A stretch of DNA of 55,705 nucleotides from Carex sylvatica. Taxonomy: Eukaryota > Streptophyta > Magnoliopsida > Poales > Cyperaceae. The notes beneath the pieces are model-generated. The model was not told the DNA's origin and made no database searches. It saw nothing but the letters and a program-made list of their open reading frames with translations. Position numbers and translations under genes: made by a program. Below are positions 33,516 to 44,707 of this stretch, in pieces; within the stretch, counting starts at the first letter, position 1, and each line of letters opens with the position of its first letter. The stretch is from assembly GCA_964058845.1 (NCBI GenBank), contig CAXKVR010000245.1, positions 1 to 55,705 on the forward strand. The letters are read 5' to 3'.

Positions 33516-34943
33516 TATCATCAGCAAAGCTTTCACGCAATTATACCCACTAATTGTACCAACGATAAAAATGTACATTATATATGTGTACCAATAACTA
33601 ACTGTTGTTCTCAATTACCACAAAAATGTACATCATATATGTGTACCTTCAATCAAACGTGCATTTGTCTAAGAGGTAAAACATGATCCAAGAAGTACTT
33701 GCACCATGTTGTACGAATCGCATGTAGATCGCTTTTCATGTACGGTGTATGGCTCAATTTGCTCTGCATGAACGAACTTCGAACATATTAACAACATATA
33801 CATATATATAACAAATGAATCTGAAAACATGCATGATAGATAGATCAAAACAGGTGATTAATTGGCAAACCTTTGGAAAAGATCTAAAATAATTTTTGAT
33901 GATGAACTCCATGTTCTTCATCACAAAATAGCCGCATTCCCAGTCTTTCGCTTGACAAGGACACTGAAATGTGTATTATTTTAAACATAATATAATTAGC
34001 ACTGCAATTAGAAATTACAATAAATTAGAATGATAAACTCATATTGGAATATTTTCCTACCGCATAGTCTCTAGCATGCAGGCTGCTCCTCGTAGCCTGC
34101 TGCTCGTTTTTATTCCTTAATAAGTATTGCCGATGAGCCCTGAAAATAATACTAAAGGTCAGTATGCAGTACCTAGAAGTATATTAGATCGGTCTTTTGT
34201 ATTTTAAATTATATACATGTATTTGAATTACTTTCTTAGTTATGTAATGAATAATACTTTCTTACTCAATGGTTACTACAATTGAAGCAATAAAAAAAAT
34301 AATACAAACTTGTTAAAAACAGACAATAAATTACATGAGTATAATTAATTAACATCTTACTATTTGTGGTATGGTGCAAATATAATTTTTTTTTTCCTCA
34401 TATTGTAAAAACGCATCAACTAAGAACTCCAAGACAGTTTTATTGTAATGGGTTATATATGTTTCACATATCAAATTTGGGTCCAGAAAAGCAATGTCAT
34501 TATTATTTTTCTAAAATGAAGGAATTATTGATCTGCAATACATGAAAATAATAAGTTTTAAAATACAAGGAAAGAGTTAATTGCTGAAAGAATAAAAACT
34601 TTTAAAATTCAGAAGACTCACAATGTCCAGACTTGTAGAATAGAGACGTCATCCCTCCGTACGTCATCAGGTCATTGATATCTTGGAAACCCATTGACAT
34701 TTGAAAGCCCTCAGTCCGCAACACTCCAGGTTCTATAGGGCAAAAGAATCCTGCTCCTCCATCCATTGGCACAGTATGATATCTATCAGGTAGCATTTGA
34801 AATTCAATCCCCAGTTCTTCCAACTTTGTCTGAGTGATAAGCGGTTCCCGACTGCCTATGGATGAAGAAGCCTTCTCCTTGACCATTTCAACGACCAAAT
34901 CCTCGACCACCGTATTTGCCAAATCCATCAACCTGATCTATAC

Positions 34944-34967
34944 ACACACACACACACACACACAATG
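34944..34967. repeat. CA microsatellite
   Basis: A run of about twelve CA units in an intron of the Ulp1-like pseudogene, close to the acceptor of the 34602-34931 exon. Confidence 0.9.
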
Positions 34968-35644
34968 GATGTATCACTATCATAAGTTTTATAAAGAGAG
35001 TAAGCCAGTTTAATGTAGGTGTTGGGGTTTAGGCATTTCTATTTTCTAGATATGCCCTTGTTTCAGCCGTAACAAGCCCAAATTATTGTGTAATTTTGTA
35101 AGAAAAAGAAATTTGTGTTTATTGATTTTACCTCATCAGTATCCAACTATATCTCGTTCTTTGGCCATTTAATGCAATTTGTTATGGCATCACGGAGTAA
35201 AATGATATCATTTATAGCGTCCAAAACGAGAATTGGCATGAGATTATACATATCATTTGTCGAGATCACATGTACCAGCATGTCACCTGGTTTGAGAGAT
35301 ATCCCATTTAGCGCCTCATCAATACATTCATTGGCCGAGAAACACCCGGGTCTTAGCCAGAATCACTGGCCCAGCGATAAAGTTGACCGTCAAATTATAA
35401 CTCCTCACCTCCTATAGAATGAATCATACACAAAAAGTAACCAAGTCCAAGGGTGTTATAATGATTCTGGTTACTTGTAAGGTAAAGAGATGTGGGCTTA
35501 CTTGAATGAGGTCCAAGGGATCGACATCCGAATGTTGACTTGCTGCTTTTGACTTCACTGATTTGGATTTTTGCAACTGTAATATCCCTCGACGTGATAC
35601 AAATCTTGAAATAATAAAGTACTCAATGTTATTTTTTCAGTAAG

Positions 35645-35825
35645 GTAACAGAGCACATAGATCAGTATATTAAATTCTCAAGAAAAAAAAAACTAAAATC
35701 CTAGCTAACAGAGCACACAGATCAGTGTTAAATCCCAAAAAAACCAAAAAAAAAAATCCAAAACTCTAGCTAACAGAGCACACAGATCAGTGTGTTAAAT
35801 CTCAAAAAACCAAAAAAAATACCCA
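35645..35825. repeat. Three tandem copies of a unit of about 65 bp
   Basis: TAACAGAGCACACAGATCAG recurs at about 35647, 35705 and 35771, each time followed by GTTAAAT and an A-rich run. It lies within an intron of the Ulp1-like pseudogene. Confidence 0.88.
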
Positions 35826-37029
35826 AAAACCTAAAGACGGATTTTACCTTGATGACATGCAACTTGCTAGTAGTGACGAATTTTTGCCAACCCCTCGGTA
35901 TCGCGCTTTCCCTTTGCGCGAAGTCCTCCGCGCTGAAGAGTGAGGTAGTGATGACATGGCTGTCGGCCAAAAAAAAAATCAAAATAAGTTCTTAGTCTGA
36001 AAAAACCTACAAAGTTATAAACGGAGAGTAAAGGAGAGCAAACTTAACTTTAGTGACAGAGATCAGGAAGGGTGGTCGTCCAGTGTAAGTGAGAGAAAAA
36101 ATCTAGGTTTTTTTAGACCTTTGGACTTCTCGCTGCGAAAAAAGAGAGATTTTTGAAAATATGTGAACTTGGAACGACATCTATACGGTACTGATCAAAT
36201 AGTGCGGAGTTGGGCCATCGGTTCTATATCTCAACTGATGGTGCATGTAAGTAATGCAATATGTGCAATACGATGTTGATTCAAAACCTAGGGATCCGCA
36301 CTTATTATGTGCAACAAGACTATAGTGCGTAATTGGTCCTAAGGTACTTGAATTTTTGAGTTTACATCTTGTTTGTTCTTTATGTAATTGCGTGATTTAA
36401 TATTCGTGCTACCTCAGATGCAACAGTTGGATCTAAATTCAAACCATGTGTTGCTTGAAGAAGTTTTTGACTTTCTGAGATGGATGTCTAATCAACTTGA
36501 ATTTCTCTAGACTCTTCGTCTTTCTCATTTACTCTCTCGTGTGGAATCCTTAGTTTCGTCTCGTGTGATCTATTCAACCGTGTATTACTCCTTAATTTCG
36601 CTATATTTCTCCTTATGTGGTCACCTCTTTCTTCCTCTCTTCTCACTTTTTTTCCTTTATGAGTGAGTGACTATATAAGTACTTTGTCGGACGACATACT
36701 TCGCAAGATCTTAGGGGTGCTCGACACTAAGGAGGCAGTGCTTACGACCATGCTGGCGAAGAGGTGGAGCAACCTTTGGACCTCTTTTCCCTTCCTGAAC
36801 ATCAATGCGAGGGGTTCTTTAGCCCCAATTTCCATTATGACGATCACTACTTTACTGCACAAGGTTAGAGGTGCTCATATTCTGAAGTTTCACCTCATGT
36901 GCCATCTACGCATGGTATGCACCTAGCTCGATCATTTTAATTTTACTATATACTGCGCATGCATGCATACATCAATGGATCCAAAATGCTCAATTGATGA
37001 ACCCATTCATAAATTGATGTTGTGAAAAA

Positions 37030-37260
37030 TAATTAAAAAGTTTCAATTGATATGCATGCCTGCACACATACATTACCAATTAAAAGATATGTTGTCGAAA
37101 ATAATTAAAAAGTTTCAATTGATATGCCTGCACACATACATGATGACTAAGTCAAAGATCTGTATTTTGACTAAGTCAATTGATATGCATGCATGCACAT
37201 ATACATGATGACTAAGTCAAAGATCTGTGTTTTGACTAAGTCATCTGTGTTATGACAATT
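37030..37260. repeat. Interleaved short tandem repeats in the F-box intron
   Basis: AAAATAATTAAAAAGTTTCA appears at about 37026 and 37097, and GATGACTAAGTCAAAGATCT appears at about 37141 and 37207, with ATTGATATGCATGCATGCAC-like words between them. They reflect local slippage or unequal exchange. Confidence 0.75.
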
Positions 37261-37424
37261 AGTTACTGTTAGATTGTTAATTATTTGTTTCAAGATCGAT
37301 GTACACCACTAACTGTTAACAAATGATCAATCATATTGCAATACAATAAAATTATTGTATTATTAATTTTGTATATAATTTATTCTGACTTGTTTTGAAT
37401 TGTAAAAATATATATATACTAGTA

Positions 37425-38490
37425 TCGTGCCCGTGCGTTGCAACGGGACATATTATAATATTTAACATAGAGACAAATAATAAATAATAATAATAAAAAT
37501 AACAACAAATGATTGTTTTAATACAATAATATTATTTGCATGTGAGTGCATACATAATTTTTTACAATACAAATGAAAAATATATACTAAATTTAAAATT
37601 TTAGATTGAATATCAGTACTCCAATCAAACTGTCTTCATTCTTATTATTCAATGTATCATTTTTATATTCTTTTATATCTAGAAATTTAAATTTACTTAG
37701 ACATGTACGTACCATGATATAGTTAGAATTAAAATTAAATAGGCTTAAATTTACAGTGCTGCAATAAAAAAGCGATTGATGTTTACCTTTTTTGTTTTCC
37801 TTCAATTTTTTTTTTTTTTATCCTTACATCAATATATATAATCTAACAAATAAAAATGATATAAATTGGATTGCTATATTTGACATTGTGAGATGTACTA
37901 TTTCCTAAATTGCCTTACAAATTCATTCACAGCGAAAAAAAAAGAATAACGATACTGAAAAAAAAAAGAATAAAAACAAATTTGCAATATTTTTCTGATT
38001 ACAATATTTTCCGATCTTCGTTTCTTTCTATTTCCAATCTTTTTTCCATTCTTATACTAATCAAATTATTTATCTCCTTTGAGAAACTGTGCGCCACAAG
38101 AAAAAAATAATAAAAATCTGACAATATTAGCAACTATTTTTCAAGATAACAAATAGACACTTCTATATTTGTCCGTCATCAAAATATAATTAATTGTTAA
38201 TGTCATTAAGCACATGAATTATGTGCCAATCAAAGCTGGAGAGATATGGTAACAAAAATTTAATGCTAATTTCATTTGTTCAATTCTTGATATTACGTGT
38301 GGCAATACGTGTTGCGAGTACATCCCTAACTAAATTTAGACTTCTACACGTAAAAAAGTTGCATTTAATAAAAAAAAACAGATAATTTGATTGAAGGGCT
38401 GATATTTAATCAAAAAATTAATCTTTAATCAGAACCGTTGGCGGATCAGGACATCTACATGCATAATATAAGAATGGAGATATATATATA
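37425..38490 (+). mobile_element. Repeat beginning with GTGCCCGTGCGTTGCAACGGG, class undetermined
   Basis: The block CGTGCCCGTGCGTTGCAACG at 37427 is a repeat word found often in plant genomes at the edge of interspersed elements. The right end (GTTGGCGGATCAGGACATCT, then AAGAATGGAGATATATA) recurs, inverted, at 12225-12400. No terminal inverted repeats or target duplication were found. I cannot say whether it is a Helitron, a SINE-like element or a decayed larger element. A short word AGCCCGTGCGTTAATTC near 42151 may be another remnant. Confidence 0.5.
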
Positions 38491-38500
38491 GAGAGAGAGA

Positions 38501-38917
38501 GTTGGGCTAAAATGAGCCATGGCTTATTTCGCATTAGTGAGCCATTGCTCATTTTAGCCATTTTGGAAATTCAAACAACCGATCCGAACCGTTCATCTTG
38601 TTCTTCATATTGAAATGTGCTTGGAGACCAAATTTTATATTTTTTGGAATTTGTTTAATATTTATTAAGCATTTTTTAAAATTGCTGATCCAATGGTCCA
38701 GAAAATTTTACTGTTTTTACTGTTCACAGCAAAACAGCAATTTTTAAAAATGCTTAATAAATAGTAAAACAATTCCAAAAAATATAAAATTTGGTCTCCA
38801 AGCACATTTCAATATAGAGATCACATCTAACGGTTCAGATCGGTCGTTTGGACTTTCAAAATGAAAATAAGACGTAGAGTACAAACGCTTGGTGAGCCAT
38901 AGCTCACCCAAGTCCAT
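38501..38917. mobile_element. Fold-back MITE C (GTTGGGCTAAAATGAGCC type)
   Basis: The left end is GTTGGGCTAAAATGAGCCAT; the right end is the complement of ATGGACTTGGGTGAGCTATG. Arms carry GATCCGAACCGTTCATCTTG and GGTCTCCAAGCACATTTC and meet near 38710-38730. Each end has its own internal GAGCCATGGCTCA-like dyad. It is flanked by GA and TA microsatellites. Confidence 0.85.
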
Positions 38918-38938
38918 ATATATATATATATATATATA

Positions 38939-39360
38939 GAGGTTGGCTACTATGCTTATATAAGCATATCCCCACATATGCTTATAACTCATTTTTATAT
39001 TTTCAATGTCCAAATGGTCGATCGGAACCATTCATCTTGTTCTCCATATTAATATGTTCTTGGAGACCAAATTTTATATTTTTCTGAATTTGTTTACTAT
39101 TTATTAAGTCACTTTGAAAATCACTGATCCAACGGTGGCTTAACAAAACAATAAAATTAGAAGCCACCGTTGGATCAGAGGTTTTCAAATTTGCTTAATA
39201 AATAGTAAAACAATTCAGAAAAATGTAAAATTTGGTCTGCAAGCACATTTCAATATATAGATCACATCTAACGGTTCAGATCGACCATTTGGACATTGAA
39301 AACACAAAAATGAGTTATAAGTATATGTGGGGATATTCTTATATAAGCATAGTAGCCAAC

Positions 39361-39363
<3 letters not shown>
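38939..39363. mobile_element. Fold-back MITE D (GAGGTTGGCTACTATGC type)
   Basis: Termini are GAGGTTGGCTACTATGCTTA and its complement ending AGTAGCCAACCTC. Same type as 10000-10424. The centre is ACGGTGGCTTAACAAAACA. It is preceded by TA repeats and followed by CT then TA repeats. Confidence 0.88.
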
Positions 39364-39414
<51 letters not shown>

Positions 39415-39416
<2 letters not shown>

Positions 39417-39834
39417 TTGAGCTAAAATGAGTCATCGCTTATTTCGCGTTGGTGAGCCATGGCTCATTTTAGCTATTTTAAAAATTCAAACCACTGATCC
39501 GAACCGTTCATCTTGTTCTCCATATTGAAATGTGCTTAGAGACCAAATTTTATATTTTTTGGAATATTTTAACTATTTATTAAGCATTTTTGAAAATTAC
39601 TGATCCGATGGCCCAGAAATTTTTACTGTTTTTTACTATTCACAGCAAAACAGTAATTTTCAAAAATGCTTAATAAATAGTAAAAAAATTCCAAAATATG
39701 TAAAATTTGGTCTCCAAGCACATTTCAATATAGAGATCACATCTAACGGCTCGGATCGGTCGTTTGGACTTTCAAAATGAAAATACGGTATGAAGTACAA
39801 ACGCTTGGTGAGCGATGACTCACCCAAGTCCATC
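39415..39834. mobile_element. Fold-back MITE E (GTTGAGCTAAAATGAGTC type)
   Basis: Closely related to C, with left end GTTGAGCTAAAATGAGTCAT and right end GGTGAGCGATGACTCACCCA then AGTCCAT. The arms meet near 39620-39645. It is flanked by GA repeats on the left and TA repeats on the right. Confidence 0.85.
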
Positions 39835-39851
39835 TATATATATATATATAT

Positions 39852-40251
39852 GAGTAGAACTAGGGTGTTCTTAAGCTCACCAAAATATTTTGGTGAGCTT
39901 AACTCTAAAACCCCACAAATCGATTTCAAATGATGAATCCGAACCATTGGAATCTGCCTACCTTACGAGTGATGCGTCTATATATGAAAATTTTAAGCAT
40001 TCGAATTAATTTAGTATAAAGTCAATCGGTCAAAATTAGAAGGTTAATAAATTAATTGTAGTGCATTCATTTTTTGACCGCTTGACTTTATACTAAATTA
40101 ATTCGAATGTTTAAAATTTTCACATGTAGACGCATCACTCGTAAGGTGGGTGGATTTCAATGGTTCGGATTCGTCATTTGAAACTGATTTCATGAATTTT
40201 GGAGTTAAGCTCACCAAACACTTTGGTAAGCTTAAGAACACCCTAGTTCTA

Positions 40252-40254
<3 letters not shown>
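39852..40254. mobile_element. Fold-back MITE F (GAGTAGAACTAGGGTGTTC type)
   Basis: The termini GAGTAGAACTAGGGTGTTCT and AGAACACCCTAGTTCTACTC are near perfect. Arms pair over about 190 bp (AGTGATGCGTCTATATATGA; TAATTTAGTATAAAGTCAAT). It is flanked by TA repeats on both sides. It is related to the elements at 31922-32354 and 32372-32689 rather than to C-E. Confidence 0.9.
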
Positions 40255-40290
<36 letters not shown>

Positions 40291-42637
40291 GGTAATCAGA
40301 ATTGAGAGAGGTAAGTAGAGGGAAAGATGGAGATTGATAATGAATGACTGTATTAATTTCATTAGCTTGTCAACTGTAACAATCATCTAGTATTTATAAC
40401 CAGCGGGATACAATGCTTAGAAGCATAACAGAAAGGTAACAGAAAGCATCTCTAACTAACTTGTAGTTTTTATTAGTTACAATTTGGTCCCTAATACAAT
40501 TGCTAAGCATGTGTAGGCACTGCTTTTTCGCGAGTTGCTGAAAAATCACCCCAGATTTGAGAACTTGACGCTTCTCACTATTTCCCTCTGTTCTTACTCA
40601 CATTTGGACATGCAAGCTTGGATCTTCGAAAGTTGTCCAAATTTGATAAAGCTTACAATGGTACAACATCAGTTTTGTGTAATTTTTCCAAATACATAGC
40701 TAGCTTCTCGTCATTTTTAATTTGATCTTTCAAAGGGTTTTTTTTTAAGAAAGTATAAAGTAAAGATCTAGTTATCAATGAAGAAATTATTTGTTACAGT
40801 TTTGTGATCATAATTTTTAACCATTATGGCAAAATACTGTAGTTCCAGTCCAGCTGGTTGAAGCATCTAACAAAAGAAGCCTTAAGATGATTGAGGTTAA
40901 ATTTACGAGGTTCGATACCATCGTAAAACGAGTGATACATTATCTCATGTTTGGTAATAGGAAACTGAGAAACTGTAGGAACTACAAAACATATCTGAAA
41001 ACTGCTGCTGGTCACAAATGTATACTGATGATTCCAACACTGGAAGTGGGTATTTTCGATCGAGATTGGCTATTTCTAAATGTGTTATTTGGTAGATATT
41101 TCTATTTGAGTTATTGGAAGACTTTGTGGTTCCACCTGTAGAGCACTCTTCCAGCTATAGCTAGTTTATATATGGATGCTCTCGATATTTTGGATGTTTA
41201 ATTTGGATATGGATGTTTTGTAATATAACATGTGGGTCTATTTAATTTGGAGGTTAATTTGGTAAAATTAATTAACACCACTAGCTAGGTTCAAATATCT
41301 CTTCATTTTTAATTTCATGTTTGAAGTTTTTTTTTTTAAATTAAAGTACAAAGATCAAGTTATCAATTGATCAATTATTTATTGCAGTTTTGTGCCGAGG
41401 ATAATGATGATTGGCAATATTTTTTTGTTCAAGTCCCGCTGGTTGAAGCATCTGACAGAAGAAATCTCGAGATAGTTGAGGTCCAATGTTGGAGGTTTGA
41501 TACCATGGTACAAACAGTGATATGGTATCTCATGTTTGGTAAAGGGAAATTGAGAAATTTTAGGTACTTTGATGTGTCGACCACTTGTTCCAAATATTTT
41601 AGTAGAACAATAACTCCAACAACGGAATTGGGCTATAGCGATCGGGATTGGCTGTTTATACATTGGATGCTTGGTCGATATGAATGTTGTCGTCTAAAGA
41701 CTTTGGAGCTTTACTAGCTAGATGGTTGTCTCGGATGCTTGATGTTTTGTGCATGTATGGTTGTTTTGAATATTTTGTAGTACATATTGGTATCTATTTT
41801 GGATGTTAATTAAATTGATAATATTAATTATTATGCCACTAGATACATTCCTTAATTGGATCTATTTTAATTTAATTTTTTTATGTACGTAATAGCCTAC
41901 TTGTTTTTAATTGTATGTATGAACTTAATTATGATAACAATAAGTATTTATTGATTATGAACTAATTGGTACTTTAATTAATTTTGGTAACATTGAGTAT
42001 TTTTAATCTTGCTATTTAATTTAATCTTGATTATGAGCTTATGATAACAATGAGTATTTATTGTTTTTAATTTAGCTAGCTAGTGATATTTTAATCTTGG
42101 TACTTTAATTATGAACCTTTTATATATGTTGTGACACAAACATTTCAGGAGCCCGTGCGTTAATTCTTATTATTTAATTATATATTATTGAGTTGGTATT
42201 ATATATGTATGTTATTAAATAATTATCTCATTATATAAAATTGGCGAGTATAGCTTCAAATTAAATTAATGACACATGAAATACATCACAAGGAATACAG
42301 TTAAGAACATCGTCATCCGTTCAACTAGGAGCGTAGTTGGCACTGATCAAACTAATGCTGATGGCTCATCTACATCACGGATGGTAAAGATCACCACATC
42401 TATACCATCTGTTTAATAGCCCAACCGATGTGAAAGATTCAATCAAAACCAACGATTGGTTAAAAATTAACTAATAGCAAAGAGGGGGGCATCAGCGCTA
42501 TCGATTTTTTGAACGTCAACCGATGGTACAAAGTTCAACATAATTACAGCGCTGCTACTCGTGACGAGCGCCATCTATGCAAAAGCACATCCGATGGTAA
42601 AGAGGCAATGGAAAAAATATTTTTTGTAGTAGTGCAT

Positions 42638-42755
42638 GTGTCATTGTTATTATTGTCAATTGTATGTGCACTTAGTTACATGTCTAAAATTTGCCTAGCC
42701 GTACATATATAAAAATCATAAATAAGAGGGGTTCTAATTAATATCTAATATTTTT
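42638..42755. other. Right flank of the 9.8-kb CACTA element, nothing recognised
   Basis: Short AT-rich sequence between the CACTA target duplication and the next fold-back element. Confidence 0.5.
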
Positions 42756-43102
42756 TATACCTCATCATATCTCATATTTTATATTTTTGTTTTCAAAATT
42801 TAAACTATCGATTTGAACTGTTTAACATGATATTCATATTAAAATATACCTGGAGACCAAATTTTATAATTTTTGAAATTTTTTTTACTATTTTTTCAAA
42901 TAGGTACAAAATCACTGTTTTGAACGGTCCAAAAACAGTAGTTTTGTACCTATCTTAAAAAATAGTAAAAATTTTCCAAAAATTATAAAATTTCATCTTT
43001 ACACATATTTTAATATGAATATCATGTTGAGCAGTTCAAATTGACGATTTAGATTTGAAAAATGAATATATTAAATATGAGATATAATAAGGTATGAAAG
43101 AC
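42756..43102. mobile_element. Fold-back MITE J, divergent member of the family
   Basis: Arms pair around a centre at about 42925-42955 (GGTACAAAATCACTGTTTTG then ACAGTAGTTTTGTACCTATC). Outer parts are TATACCTCATCATATCTCAT and ATGAGATATAATAAGGTATG. Family blocks (GGAGACCAAATTTTATAATT) are present. Exact ends are uncertain. Confidence 0.75.
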
Positions 43103-43428
43103 ACGAGGTATTTGAAACCTCATCATCATAAATATATTAATGAATGTACGTTTGCATGCCTCACATTTATGACTTGAAACACTAGGTGGAACCCTACTGA
43201 CTTGTAAAATTTGACATTGGTAGGAAACTAGCAATAAATCTACTCATTAAGGTCAAAGAAGAACAAAAAGGATAACCTATGTAAAGTAGCAAGTGGATAA
43301 GGCAACAACTTTTTATATTTAGTGGAACCGTGTGTATATATGTTAATATGTTATGTCAATAGATATAAGACCCGTTTTTCTTAGCTTGGGAACATGCAAG
43401 CACCGAAACTACTCATTAAATAAGAGGA

Positions 43429-43454
<26 letters not shown>
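43103..43454. other. Intergenic stretch, nothing recognised
   Basis: No coding frame or repeat family is supported. It ends in a TA then GA microsatellite at 43430-43460. Confidence 0.5.
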
Positions 43455-43462
<8 letters not shown>

Positions 43463-43885
43463 GGGCTGATATGCTTTCGGAAGAATATGAACCGAAGTGC
43501 TTACGGTCCAAATTTAAAATTTCAAAACTCAAAAAGTAGATCCGAACCGTTCATCTTGTTCTCCATATTAATATTTGCTTGAGACCAAATTTTACATTTT
43601 TCTGAATTTTGTTACTATTTATTAAGTGTTTCATAAAATTGTTAATCCAACGGTGGCTTAACAAAACAGTAAAATTAGCAGCCACCGTTGGATCAATAAT
43701 TTTGTAAAATACTTAATAAATAGTAAACAAATTCAGAAAAATGTAAAATTTGGTCTCCAAGCACATATTAATATGGAGAACAAGATGAACGGTTCGGATC
43801 GACTTTTTGAGTTTTAAAATTTCAAATTTGAACCGTAAGCACTTCGGACCATATGCTTCGGAATGCACATTAGCCACACTCTCTC
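43455..43885. mobile_element. Fold-back MITE I (GGGGCTGATATGCTTTCGG type)
   Basis: Left end GGGGCTGATATGCTTTCGGA; right end ATGCTTCGGAATGCACATTA then GCCACACTC. Arms hold GATCCGAACCGTTCATCTTG and GGTCTCCAAGCACATATTAA and meet at AACGGTGGCTTAACAAAACA. Its left-hand type is also used by the chimeric element at 9525-9968. Confidence 0.87.
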
Positions 43886-44533
43886 TCTCTATATATATAT
43901 ACACACACACGTGTCAACGTCAAATTATGAAACTATATATGCTAACTCATATATATAATATATTGTTATCCAATGAATATTTCGAGAGAAAAAATGTATA
44001 CATAGATAGAACCTTTCATAAGAAAACTCATTTTCACCTCAAAAAAAAAAAACTAATTTCTAATTTTGTCTTTAAGAATAAAATGAGAATTACACTTTTA
44101 ATATTGAAAATGCATGAGCAAAGAATATTAGATAATTATTTAATTTTTCTTCTGTTATTGATCATATGTCGCTGAGAGTTGCCAATTCGGTCAAAATAAT
44201 TGAATTGATTTGAATTACTTGATTTAATTATATTCAATTATAATAATTCAAATATTAAAATGACGAGGGATGAGTCTAGCTAGGTGCATTGGTAGGATGG
44301 TTAAACCAATTCTATAATTTTTAATTTTTAATTATGTATATTAAAATTTAAATTAATTTTATTTTTTTTAAACATTTTACAAAACTCAGTCCACCTCAAT
44401 AAATATCAAATATTTGATTTTATCATAGTGGTTAGAATTTTATTTTATAATTTATTAGTTCAAATCTCACCCACTATATATCAAGAAAATTTAGTTTCGT
44501 CCCTGAAAATGATAACGTTTATATTGGCCCAAT
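43886..44533. other. Intergenic stretch, no gene recognised
   Basis: A 122-codon plus-strand frame overlaps the fold-back element and continues into low-complexity A-rich sequence; it is not a gene. Around 44280 a short SINE-like phrase (CTAGGTGCATTGGTAGGATG) is seen, but no B box follows clearly. Confidence 0.45.
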
Positions 44534-44696
44534 CAGTGTTGTAAATAACGGTATGTGCTCATTGGACGGATAAGATACCGTCAGTCCGTCAAGCGATTAA
44601 TCGAAAATATCAGCTATAATCAAAATTAATCAGTCAATTAGTCGAAAAAAATCTATGACTACTAATCGGCCTAAACGGCTGTTTTTTACAACACTG
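44534..44696. mobile_element. hAT-type MITE with CAGTGTTGTAAATAACGG end
   Basis: The termini are CAGTGTTGTAAATAACGGTA and TTTTTTACAACACTG. An 11-bp direct repeat ATTGGCCCAAT borders it at 44523-44533 and 44697-44707; a standard 8-bp hAT duplication may be contained in it. It is related to 52747-52940 and to the fragment at 12420-12452. Confidence 0.85.
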
Positions 44697-44707
44697 ATTG
44701 GCCCAAT

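Larger units (their letters stand above)
33653..35970 (-). pseudogene. Ulp1-like (C48) protease gene of a CACTA element, decayed
   Basis: Exon-like pieces in order on the minus strand: 35838-35970 (SAEDFAQRESAIPRGWQKFV), 35500-35580 (KSKSVKSKAASQHSDVDPLD), 35110-35420 (GISLKPGDMLVHVIS then INDIILLRDAITNCIKWPK), 34602-34931 (KLEELGIEFQMLPDRYHTVP then GGAGFFCPIEPGVL), 34065-34140 (AHRQYLLRNKNEQQATR), 33873-33966 (CPCQAKDWECGYFVMKNMEF), and the C-terminus at 33653-33760 (TWCKYFLDHVLPL). The ECGYFVM segment fits the catalytic-cysteine region of Ulp1-type peptidases, and the DAI..CI.WPK block is common in second proteins of plant CACTA elements. A frameshift near 35335 separates two halves of the third piece. 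The catalytic histidine region was not located. It is not expected to be active. Confidence 0.65.
36663..41717 (+). pseudogene. F-box protein gene fragment inside the CACTA element, with duplicated last exon
   Basis: F-box proteins are the substrate-binding subunits of SCF ubiquitin ligases. Exon 36663-36914 reads SDYISTLSDDILRKILGVLD then TKEAVLTTMLAKRWSNLW, a clear F-box of the FBD/LRR group, ending at ATG-GTATGC. The nearby ATG at 36659 is out of frame, so the start is lost. After a 3.6-kb intron, 40517-40660 follows GTGTAG and reads HPRFENLTLLTISLCSYSHL then WIFESCPNLIKLTM, a leucine-rich segment. Two alternative terminal exons follow: 40800-41141 (stop near its beginning, then LVEASNKRSLKMIEVKF) and 41388-41717 (LVEASDRRNLEIVEVQ, open to its stop). 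They share the order VEAS..R.L..VEV, V..YLMFG..KLRN, and DRDWLF..... GR. The middle of the LRR region is missing, so this is probably a captured and degraded copy. Confidence 0.72.
32799..42634. mobile_element. CACTA (En/Spm) element of 9.8 kb with Ulp1-like remnant and F-box fragment
   Basis: It starts CACTACTACAAAAAAACCC and ends TTTTTTGTAGTAGTG. The 3-bp duplication CAT lies at 32796-32798 and 42635-42637. Subterminal regions at both ends carry repeated CCATCGG / CCGATGG words (32850-32955 and 42300-42600). The minus strand holds remains of an Ulp1-type protease gene; the plus strand holds F-box exons with four fold-back elements in the intron. I found no TNP2-type transposase, so it is probably non-autonomous. 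Stretches without assignment are 32960-33365, 35990-36650, 38110-38300 and 41720-42300. Confidence 0.88.
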
